The notes below the pieces were generated by a model. It was not told the DNA's origin, searched no databases, and saw nothing but the letters and a program-made list of their open reading frames with translations. Source: Mycolicibacterium moriokaense (GTDB lineage Bacteria; Actinomycetota; Actinomycetes; Mycobacteriales; Mycobacteriaceae). From it: DNA of 64,000 nucleotides. Positions 57,371-64,000 of the stretch are shown piece after piece. The stretch lies in NCBI RefSeq assembly GCF_003201655.1, contig NZ_QJJU01000003.1:1-64000 (forward strand), read 5' to 3'. A program made the position numbers and the translations under genes. Each line of letters begins with the position of its first letter. The stretch's first letter is position 1.

Positions 57371-59731
57371 TTGCCTGGTGCCGCGACGAACAACGACAGT
57401 AGCGGTGTGGAGGGCGTGGTCGCTCCGACGCTGCCGAACGGTGCGACGCTGCCCTTCCCGCCCACCCGGTCGGCCAGCGTCGCCGGACGGACACTGCAGG
57501 AGTCCACCTACGCCGAGCGCGTCACCCCACCGCGCCTGCACGCCGATGCACCCAACATCGTGATTGTGCTTATCGACGATGCGGGACCGGGGCTGCCGAC
57601 GACCTTCGGCGGGGAGGTCACCACCGCGGCGATGGACCGGATCTGCGCAGAGGGTGTGTCGTACAACCGGTTTCACACCACCGCGATGTGTTCACCGACG
57701 CGGGCGTCGTTGCTGACCGGACGCAATCATCACGAGATCGGCAACGGGCAGATCGCCGAGTTGGCCAACGACTGGGACGGCTACTCGGGACACATCCCCC
57801 GCAGCAGCGCGCTGGTCGCTGAGGTGCTCAAGGACTACGGATACAGCACGGCCGCATTCGGCAAATGGCACAACACCCCAGCCGAGGAGACAACGGCGGC
57901 CGGCCCATTCGAAAACTGGCCCACCGGACTCGGCTTCGAATACTTCTACGGCTTCCTCGCCGGCGAGGCCTCGCAGTACGAACCAAACCTGGTCCGCAAC
58001 ACCACCGTCGTGCTGCCGCCGAAGACACCCGAAGAGGGCTACCACCTGTCCGAGGACCTGGCCGACGACGCGATCGGCTGGCTGCGCAACCACAAGGCGC
58101 TCCAAGCCGACAAGCCGTTCCTCATGTACTGGGCGAGCGGCTGCTTACACGGCCCCCACCACGTGATGAAGGAATGGGCCGACAAATACGCGGGCAAGTT
58201 CGACGACGGCTGGGACGTCTACCGCGAACGGGTGTTCGACCGCGCTAAGGAGACGGGCTGGATTCCGCAGGACTGCGAACTCACCGAGCGCGACCAGACA
58301 CTCGCGTCATGGGACAGCATCCCCGACGACGAGAAGCCGTTCCAACGCCGACTGATGGAAGTCGCCGCTGGCTACGCCGAGCACGTCGACGTCCAGGTCG
58401 GCCGGCTCGCTGACGAGCTGGACCGGCTCGGCTACGCCGATAACACGCTGTTCCTCTACATCTGGGGTGACAACGGGTCCTCCGGCGAGGGGCAGAACGG
58501 GACCATCGCGGAACTGCTGGCGCAGAACGCTATTCCGACCACCGTCCGCCAACACATCGATGCGCTGGACGAACTCGGCGGCCTCGACGTGCTCGGTTCA
58601 CCATTGGTGGACAACCAGTACCACGCCGGGTGGGCGTGGGCCGGCGTCATGCCCTATAAGGGCATGAAGCTGCTCGCCTCGCACCTCGGGGGCACCCGCA
58701 ATCCGATGGCAATCCGGTGGCCGAAGAAGGTCGCGCCGGATGCGGCGCCGCGCGATCAGTTCCTACATTGCAACGACGTGGTGCCCACGATCTACGAGAT
58801 CCTCGGCATCGACCCGCCCCTCACCGTCAACGGGGTGCCCCAGGTTCCGCTCGCCGGGGCGAGCTTCGCGCGCACGCTCACCGACCGAACAGCGGAGGGC
58901 GGAAAGAAGACTCAGTACTTCGAGATCATGGGCAGCCGAGCGATTTACCACGACGGGTGGATGGCCTCCGCGTTCGGCCCGCGAGCGCCGTGGTTACCCG
59001 GCGCGCCTGCCGGTATTGCCACCTGGACACCGGACAACGACCGCTGGGAGCTCTACCACCTTGACGAGGACTGGTCGCAGGCTCACGACCTTTCCGATGA
59101 GATGCCTGAGAAGCTCGCCCAGATGCGCGAATTGTTCGCCATCGAGGCGGCACGAAATGAGGTGCTACCCGTAGGTGGCGGTCTGTGGGTGCCCGTCTAC
59201 CACCCCGAACTGCGCATCGCGCCGCCCTATCGCGAATGGGAGTTCTCCGGGAACTTCACTCGCATGCCCGAGTTCTGTGCTCCCGCACTGGGTAACAAGA
59301 ACAACGTTGTGACTATCGAGGCCGAGCTGCCGCCCAACGCCAACGGCGTGCTTTACTCACTGGGCGGGGTCGCAGGTGGACTTACCTGTTACCTTGACGA
59401 CGGCTACCTCTGCTACGAGTACAACCTGTTCATTCTGACCCGCACCAAGACCCGCTCGGAATCGCGGCTCCCGGCCGGGAACACAACGATCGTCGTGGAG
59501 ACGTCCTATGCGGAGCAGCGGCCGGCTGGACCGCTGGATATCAGCCTTCGAGCGGGCAGCGACCTCGTCGCGAATTGCCAGGTGCCGGTCAGTGCTCCGC
59601 TGCTGTTCACCGCCAACGACTGCCTCGACATCGGCGTGTGCCTTGGCTCACCGGTATCGATGGACTACTACGAGCGTGCACCGTTCCCATTCGACGGCCA
59701 CATCGAACGCGTCCACGTCGCCTACACCTAA
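57371..59731 (+). CDS. Arylsulfatase
   Basis: 786 residues from TTG at 57371, preceded by GAGAGGAG; this gives the ~787-residue length of mycobacterial AtsA/AtsD, whereas the upstream GTG at 57293 has no such site. The sulfatase signature CSPTRASLLTGRN lies at about residue 107 (Cys to be converted to formylglycine), with metal ligands in VLIDDAG and WGDNGSSGEGQNGT. The C-terminal domain is beta-rich. It hydrolyses sulfate esters. It ends the virS-mymA-like operon, where no sulfatase is found in M. tuberculosis. Confidence 0.93.
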   Translation: MPGAATNNDSSGVEGVVAPTLPNGATLPFPPTRSASVAGRTLQESTYAERVTPPRLHADAPNIVIVLIDDAGPGLPTTFGGEVTTAAMDRICAEGVSYNRFHTTAMCSPTRASLLTGRNHHEIGNGQIAELANDWDGYSGHIPRSSALVAEVLKDYGYSTAAFGKWHNTPAEETTAAGPFENWPTGLGFEYFYGFLAGEASQYEPNLVRNTTVVLPPKTPEEGYHLSEDLADDAIGWLRNHKALQADKPFLMYWASGCLHGPHHVMKEWADKYAGKFDDGWDVYRERVFDRAKETGWIPQDCELTERDQTLASWDSIPDDEKPFQRRLMEVAAGYAEHVDVQVGRLADELDRLGYADNTLFLYIWGDNGSSGEGQNGTIAELLAQNAIPTTVRQHIDALDELGGLDVLGSPLVDNQYHAGWAWAGVMPYKGMKLLASHLGGTRNPMAIRWPKKVAPDAAPRDQFLHCNDVVPTIYEILGIDPPLTVNGVPQVPLAGASFARTLTDRTAEGGKKTQYFEIMGSRAIYHDGWMASAFGPRAPWLPGAPAGIATWTPDNDRWELYHLDEDWSQAHDLSDEMPEKLAQMRELFAIEAARNEVLPVGGGLWVPVYHPELRIAPPYREWEFSGNFTRMPEFCAPALGNKNNVVTIEAELPPNANGVLYSLGGVAGGLTCYLDDGYLCYEYNLFILTRTKTRSESRLPAGNTTIVVETSYAEQRPAGPLDISLRAGSDLVANCQVPVSAPLLFTANDCLDIGVCLGSPVSMDYYERAPFPFDGHIERVHVAYT

Positions 59732-60039
59732 CCGGCGGAAGACGCGCGAGATCCCTTGAGCTGCAGTCCCATGCCCGGCGATCCGAAGCGCGCTCGTGGC
59801 GTACGGATAGTGCAGGCCTAAGCTAAAGTCAACCATCACAATCCCCGCAGCCCTATGCCGCGTGATCAATCTCCACCTCATTCCGCAGTGTCTGACTTCC
59901 CGATCGGCCAGGCAAAGCGCGTCTTTGACGTCAATATGTGATGGCTTCCGCCGCCCTTGGCACACGCGAGCGAGCCGCGGCCGAGCAGAGAGTGGTGGGG
60001 CCGAAACCGCTGCGAGACCGATGGTTGGGGGACCAGTTG
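59732..60039. other. Non-coding end of segment 3
   Basis: About 300 bases without a supported gene, leading into the class 'b' arm. Confidence 0.4.
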
Positions 60040-60153
60040 GGGACCACACGTGGTGCGCGATGGTGAACGACCTGCGCGCCTATGAACGTCATGCAAGGTC
60101 CGAGTCGGGCCATTCACTGGTAGTGAGCTGCGGGAATGCGTTTCCGCTACTTC
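60040..60153 (+). repeat. Class 'b' left arm of attachment site 4
   Basis: The 114-bp counterpart of 52355-52467, same blocks in the same order. Confidence 0.78.
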
Positions 60154-60196
60154 CTGGGGGTCAAGTGGTCGCAGGTTCAAATCCTGTCAGCCCGAC
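60154..60196 (+). repeat. Attachment core 4
   Basis: 43 bp identical to the tRNA-Pro 3' half. Unlike cores 2, 3 and 5, its right flank continues as CACAAAAAATGG, matching the flank of the true tRNA gene. Confidence 0.93.
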
Positions 60197-60255
60197 CACA
60201 AAAAATGGCCTCTGAACTGGTTCTTTGAATTTTGCGTCGATCGCATACCTGTTCG
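60197..60255 (+). repeat. Class 'Y' right flank (integrase-side arm), copy 2
   Basis: Resembles 19579-19636: CACAAAAATGG, CTCTGA, then ATTTTGCGTCGATCGCA and GTTCG. It marks segment 4 as a relic of the same family as segment 1. The ATTGTCAC arm pair found at 19648 is not kept here. Confidence 0.8.
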
Positions 60256-60302
60256 GCTCCTTCGGGTGAGGCCACGCAGCATCGATTCCATCGACGCCAT
60301 GC

Positions 60303-60806
60303 TCAGGTGGGGGCAAGGTGTACAACGACACCGGGTGTGCCCGCTGCGCGGTGCAGTTCAATGCTGCCCGGTCGAGTGCCGGCTGGGACGTCGTACGTGA
60401 TCAGCACAGTGATACCGATGCCAGGGCTTATCTGCGACGTCGCGTTGGTATCCAGCAGGATAGTCGCCTCTGCGGCGTAGTCGTACTGCCTGCCGTCGAC
60501 AATGAGTTTTTGATCGACGGCCATATAAGTTTCTGGTTGATCGCCAACATTGGTGACTGACAGACGGACAACCACGTACCTGCCGTGTGCCGTGTAGCTC
60601 GTGTGATCCGAGGAGATCGACGGCGCGAGCCTCACTCCATAGACGATGAACTCGAGCCCGCCGTCACGCACGGGCGTGCCCATCGTGGGTGGGGGCCTCG
60701 CCGCCGTTGTGGAGGGCGCTTTGGGGCTAACCGCTTCCCCGGGGCCGCCTGAGCAGCCGGCCAGCAATCCCGCCAGCAGGACAGCCGGCAAGATCATCCT
60801 CCGCAT
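60303..60806 (-). CDS. DUF4352-like lipoprotein
   Basis: A 167-residue protein starting MRRMILPAVLLAGLLAGCSG, a lipoprotein signal with lipobox LAGC. After a Pro/Thr linker comes an immunoglobulin-like DUF4352 pattern (GTPVRDGGLEFIVYGVRL, GRYVVVRLSVTNVGDQPETY, GIGITVLITYDVPAGTRPGS). It would be anchored outside the cytoplasmic membrane. The role is unknown. Confidence 0.78.
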   Translation of the reverse strand: MRRMILPAVLLAGLLAGCSGGPGEAVSPKAPSTTAARPPPTMGTPVRDGGLEFIVYGVRLAPSISSDHTSYTAHGRYVVVRLSVTNVGDQPETYMAVDQKLIVDGRQYDYAAEATILLDTNATSQISPGIGITVLITYDVPAGTRPGSIELHRAAGTPGVVVHLAPT

Positions 60807-60952
60807 CCGCCGAAGCGTAACCGCACAGGGACGCTCGCGAGGGGCTCGCACACGCTCTCGTGACGAATGCCAACGCGTCGGAACTGGTTCACCGCAACCG
60901 GTCGAGACCAAGCACCGCTTCTGCGCACCTTCTCCGGATACACACCTCACGC

Positions 60953-61394
60953 TCACCGCGAACTGCCGGCAGCGCTACTCGTGCTCCACGTCTGGCGAGC
61001 GCTCCGCCAGGCGATCAGGACCGCCACCACAGCGAATACTCGGGCGCAGGTGTTGGCCACCAGGACGGTGCGCCGAGCGGGCCGGCGAGATCGTCCACAG
61101 TCACCTCCTCGGGGAGCCTGCCGCCCCGACGACGCCATGGACGAAATGCACCGGCACCTGTTCGTCGTGCTGATGCACCTTGGTGGTAACCCTGGTGCAG
61201 CAGCCGCCGTTGAAGTCATGCTGCTGGTCCTTTTCTACGCGCGGTTCGCAGTTCACGAAATTGAAACCGGCCGCCGGGTCGTGTTTCAGGTCACCGGACA
61301 GCATCCGAGGACTCGCAGAATCCAGGCCGGTACTGGCTGCATCCTGTGAGGGTTCCTGGCGGCCGGGGAGCTTGGCGCGCCCAAGAAAATCCAC
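60953..61394 (-). pseudogene. Possible decayed coding region (minus strand)
   Basis: Two overlapping minus-strand frames show strong GC3 bias as in real mycobacterial genes: one covering [20 protein letters not shown] and [16 protein letters not shown], the other a hydrophobic tail [20 protein letters not shown]. They could be a single membrane-anchored protein broken by a frameshift near 61100. No family is recognised. Confidence 0.3.
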
Positions 61395-61958
61395 ACCTTG
61401 ACCGCGTCAAGTCGGATGGCATGAGTCCCCGCTTCAATAGGGCCAAAATAGGGCCAACAGTTCGGATCGGGTGCTCCGGGGCGTCCACATGGGCCCGTCA
61501 AAACGCTCTGAGCAGCACAAACAGAGCCTTTTCAGGCTCAGAACCGCCCGAAAAGCGGTAGGTCAGTCCGACCTGCCGATGTCGGTGCCGTGCACCATTT
61601 GCGCACGCATACACGGGGTCCGAACGCTGAGGCGATAGGTTGCGCGCGCCGCGGTGGGTGCTGCTGGCAGCGCGGGCGGGACGCTGCCGTTGCCACGCCA
61701 CACACCCATATGTGACCGCCAGGACCCATATCGGAAAACTGCGGTCAGCCACAGGAATCGCCGTCCGACGACGTCCCGCCAAACGGCGCACCAATCTGCG
61801 GTTACGAGATAGTAGACAAACCACAGCACAGCATGGCTCGGCGGGATCCGGGTGTAAGTTTGCCTGCTGATGACATCACTGGCCAATCGCCGCGGCGCAC
61901 CGGCCATCCCAAGCGCATGGGCTGTGGACGGTATCAACGTCGAGGTCGGAGAGACGCT
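61395..61958. other. Region without supported gene
   Basis: Open frames on both strands lack family resemblance and ribosome binding sites. A short direct repeat of ATAGGGCCAA occurs near 61440. Confidence 0.35.
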
Positions 61959-62807
61959 GTGTCCCTGCTGAACCGCAGAGGTTTCCTCGCGGGGGTGGCA
62001 ACCGCGCTGGTATTGCCACCGTCGGTGGCCACCATAGAGGTGGCGCGCTCCGCCCTAAGTGCCACGCCGCATACCACAGCCGCCCGTACCGACGCGGTCA
62101 CGACACGGGCATCATTCGGTGTGCCCGAGGAGACGTTGCGGCCACTGCTGCCTCCCCCTCCGCTGGCTTCTCAACGTGCCCTGCCCGACAAGGGTGTGTT
62201 GAGCGTTCTGCCGGGCCAAGGCGACCTGCTCGCGCTGACGGTCGACGACGGCGTCAGCAGCGACGTCGTCCGCCTCTACACCGAGTTCGCCAAAGAAACG
62301 GGCGTTCGGCTGACCTATTTCGTCAACGGCACCTACCGCTCATGGACCGACAACGCGGCGCTGCTACGGCCACTGGTCGAATCCGGCCAGATCCAACTGG
62401 GCAACCACACCTACTCTCACCCGGACCTGACCACACTGGCACCGTCGCAAATCGCCGATGAAATACGCCGCAATGACGCCTTTTTGACCAAGATGTTCGG
62501 GGTCGACGCCCGCCCCTACCTACGGCCGCCATACGGAAAACGCAATGCGGCGATCGACGCGGTCGCCGCGGATCTCGGCTACACCCTCACCACCATGTGG
62601 TCCGGCTCGCTGGCCGACTCCACAGTTATCACCGAGGACTACCTCCTCAAGATGGCCGACACCTATTTCCGGCCCCAGAACATCGTCATCGGCCACCTCA
62701 ACCATCTACCGGTCACCCACGTATTCAGTCAGCTCGCCGACCTCATCCGCAACCGCGGCCTGCGCACCGTCACCCTCAACGACGTATTCGTCCGGCCTCG
62801 CGTTTAA
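61959..62807 (+). CDS. Tat-exported polysaccharide deacetylase (NodB family)
   Basis: 282 residues from GTG at 61959 behind GGAGAG. The N-terminus LNRRGFLAGVATALVLPPS is a twin-arginine signal peptide. The NodB domain has LTVDDG (metal Asp pair), HTYSH (zinc His pair) and RPPYGKRN; the C-terminal part ends NIVIGHLNHLP, with the usual His. It would deacetylate a cell-wall or capsular polysaccharide outside the membrane. Confidence 0.9.
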   Translation: MSLLNRRGFLAGVATALVLPPSVATIEVARSALSATPHTTAARTDAVTTRASFGVPEETLRPLLPPPPLASQRALPDKGVLSVLPGQGDLLALTVDDGVSSDVVRLYTEFAKETGVRLTYFVNGTYRSWTDNAALLRPLVESGQIQLGNHTYSHPDLTTLAPSQIADEIRRNDAFLTKMFGVDARPYLRPPYGKRNAAIDAVAADLGYTLTTMWSGSLADSTVITEDYLLKMADTYFRPQNIVIGHLNHLPVTHVFSQLADLIRNRGLRTVTLNDVFVRPRV

Positions 62808-63037
62808 GCGGTCTTCATAGAGACGAGACAGTCGAGGCAGGGCAGCGCTCATGTTCAGCGTGCGGCACGCCGCTACGATGCAAGAGCTGGCAGACCCATT
62901 CAGCTTGGCTTGAAGGCGACGGCATGGGGACAAGCCGTCGGAGCGGATGTCGCCCGACGTTTCTGACGATTCGCGCGATGCCGAGGAACCTTAGCAAACG
63001 GTCGAGAAGCGCCCAATGCGAATTGCTCCGGCGCCGG
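62808..63037. other. Non-coding end of segment 4
   Basis: No gene is supported here. Confidence 0.35.
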
Positions 63038-63165
63038 CGTTGTCACAACGTTTTCACAAGCGGATGCAAATCGGGTGAGTTGGCGGAGACAGCTTGAGAC
63101 CCTTTGCGCTGGTTGATGTGCTTTGAAAGCTCTTGCAGAACAATCAAATTCGACCCATGCCCGAC
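63038..63165 (+). repeat. Class 'a' left arm of attachment site 5
   Basis: The counterpart of 35611-35736; the arm motif TTGTCAC is kept at 63040 and degenerate (TTTTCAC) at 63051. Confidence 0.68.
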
Positions 63166-63207
63166 CTGGGGTCAAGTGGTCGCAGGTTCAAATCCTATCA
63201 GCCCGAC
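63166..63207 (+). repeat. Attachment core 5
   Basis: 42 bp matching the tRNA-Pro 3' half with one G deleted from the G-run and one G-to-A change (CCTATCAG). It is the most diverged copy, suggesting the oldest. Confidence 0.9.
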
Positions 63208-63352
63208 TTAGAGAATCACCCCCTGACCTGCTGCGACCGGTCAGTGTTACCTGATGTCTGGTTCAGCTTGTACACGCTTGGGACCATCTTTTCGCGGTAT
63301 CTGGCTGTCCAGGCCGTGTTTGTGCGGTGGTCTGGTGAGCCGAGGATTCAGG
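63208..63352 (+). repeat. Class 'X' right flank, copy 3
   Basis: Similar to 35782-35928 and 52511-52653 but more diverged (CTTGGGACCATCTTTTCGCGG, then GAGGATTCAGG). Confidence 0.72.
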
Positions 63353-63900
63353 TTGCCTTGCCCTTCCGGGGCAGTCGTGTGACACTTTTGCGAGTTTTGC
63401 TCGGCTAGCAACAGCGTCGCCTCAACAAATTGTCAGGAATGACAAATCACTAAAATAGCTCTGAACTCGCTGTGCATTCTTTCAAAGTACGACCCAGGCT
63501 ACTGGCGGCGTATTCACAGCAAATGTACCTTCAATACGGAGGGAGTTCGCTCCTCTTACTAATGTGCGGCGGGCCCTGCGCTACTGATTGGAGGTGCCAG
63601 CGGCGGGGCGGCGGGCGCACCTCACCAGGGCCCCAACCCTTTGGCCCGGCCGATCCGTTCGGGCTTCCATTGGGATCTTCATCGGCAACGGGCCGGCAAG
63701 GAGACCCTGATTGTGGTTGCGCGAGCACAATTCGCATCTGCCGGAATAGCCTGGCACGCAAGGCTTTACCGGTGAATTGCGGTATTCGTCGCACTGCCAC
63801 AATCCGGCGCCCCACCACGGCAACATTATCGATCCAATCATTTCGACCTTGCTGATCGCCGGGCCGTCGTAGTGTTCCTGGCGCCATATACGACCGGCGA
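63353..63900. other. Region without supported gene before the last CDS
   Basis: Open frames on both strands are short and lack motifs. It could hold decayed coding DNA; nothing is confidently recognisable. Confidence 0.35.
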
Positions 63901-63909
63901 GGAGTCATG

Positions 63910-64000
63910 ATGGGTTACGCCAATTATGTCGGCCGGGTAGGCGCGCTGGCGGTCGCGCTGGGGCTGGGTGTGGCGACCGCCAACAGCCCCGCGATTGCGC
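63910..64000 (+). CDS. Secreted protein, 5' part (cut by window edge)
   Basis: ATG at 63910 (or 63907) follows GAGGAG at 63899-63904. The start MGYANYVGRVGALAVALGLG continues into VATANSPAIA, a signal peptide of a type that in mycobacteria precedes large exported proteins. The rest lies beyond the window, so the function cannot be told. Confidence 0.75.
   Translation, partial: MGYANYVGRVGALAVALGLGVATANSPAIA

Noticed and set aside
35737..63207. The four downstream cores as extra tRNA genes
   Set aside because: All lack the acceptor 5' strand, D arm and anticodon 5' stem, so no tRNA can form.
19579..63207. Insertion sequences or a CRISPR array in the island
   Set aside because: No transposase gene or terminal inverted repeats were found, and the repeats are few, long and widely spaced, with tRNA origin.
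35707..63352. A protein-like frame within the X repeats (PDLVKCILTCDD..., FSSYVLGTTF)
   Set aside because: It is open in copies 1 and 3 but broken in copy 2, has no start context and runs through the tRNA-derived core. It is explained by the DNA repeat itself.
63531..63908. Frames of 86-127 residues before the last gene
   Set aside because: They overlap on both strands, have no motif and include low-complexity Pro/Gly/Arg stretches typical of shadow frames.

Overview
The window is high-GC actinobacterial chromosome, almost certainly from a mycobacterium. Bases 1-19443 follow the Mycobacterium tuberculosis order Rv1691 to Rv1713 nearly gene for gene: TPR protein, HAD phosphatase, small protein, tlyA, nadK, recN, steA, mctB, pyrG, Nudix, xerD, O-methyltransferase, parA-like, scpA, scpB, rluB, cmk, der. 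The 3' end of a 5S rRNA gene with a strong terminator lies directly upstream of the Rv1691 homologue. That fits the second rRNA operon (rrnB, downstream of tyrS) of rapidly growing mycobacteria, so a fast grower is the best guess. The species cannot be named from the sequence.

A tRNA-Pro(GGG) gene at 19504-19577 marks the end of the conserved block. From there to at least 63207 the DNA is accessory. The last 45 bp of the tRNA-side core recur at 35737, 52468, 60154 and 63166. These five sites cut the island into four segments of about 16.2, 16.7, 7.6 and 3.0 kb. The DNA flanking the cores falls into classes: left flanks 'a' (sites 2 and 5) and 'b' (sites 3 and 4), right flanks 'Y' (sites 1 and 4) and 'X' (sites 2, 3 and 5). 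Segments 1 and 4 therefore have ends Y...a, and segments 2 and 3 have ends X...b. This looks like serial accretion of two families of elements at one tRNA.

Segment 1 (19579-35736) carries the only mobility genes: tyrosine integrase, excisionase and a MobF relaxase/helicase, with no type IV secretion genes. It also has a HigBA toxin-antitoxin pair with a leaderless, operator-covered promoter, an AbiEi-type antitoxin whose toxin partner is reduced to a stub, and a serine resolvase with a res-like site. Its cargo is a TetR/acyl-CoA ligase/nitronate monooxygenase-hydrolase operon, a TetR-P450 divergent pair, a tiny secreted His-rich protein and a hydrolase-cyclase fusion. It reads as an integrative mobilizable element.

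Segment 2 (35782-52467) has no mobility gene. It is a metabolic cassette: AraC-type regulator, NmrA-like protein of fungal type, dienelactone hydrolase, aldo/keto reductase, quinone oxidoreductase and SDRs. It also holds a carboxylic acid reductase fused in frame to a decayed SDR, then thioesterase, tautomerase, SnoaL-like protein and CGNR and MarR regulators. An AraC 3' end plus promoter region is duplicated in inverted orientation on either side of the cassette. Segment 3 (52511-60153) has a virS-mymA-like layout: a VirS-type AraC divergent from a Baeyer-Villiger monooxygenase, alpha/beta hydrolase, SDR and arylsulfatase. Segment 4 (60197-63165) is a relic with a DUF4352-like lipoprotein and a Tat-exported polysaccharide deacetylase. 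The window ends inside a gene for a secreted protein.

Taken together, one integrase-bearing element appears to serve a stack of integrase-less catabolic cassettes that share its tRNA core site. The cassettes oxidise, reduce, hydrolyse and desulfate lipophilic or aromatic compounds, each under its own local regulator.
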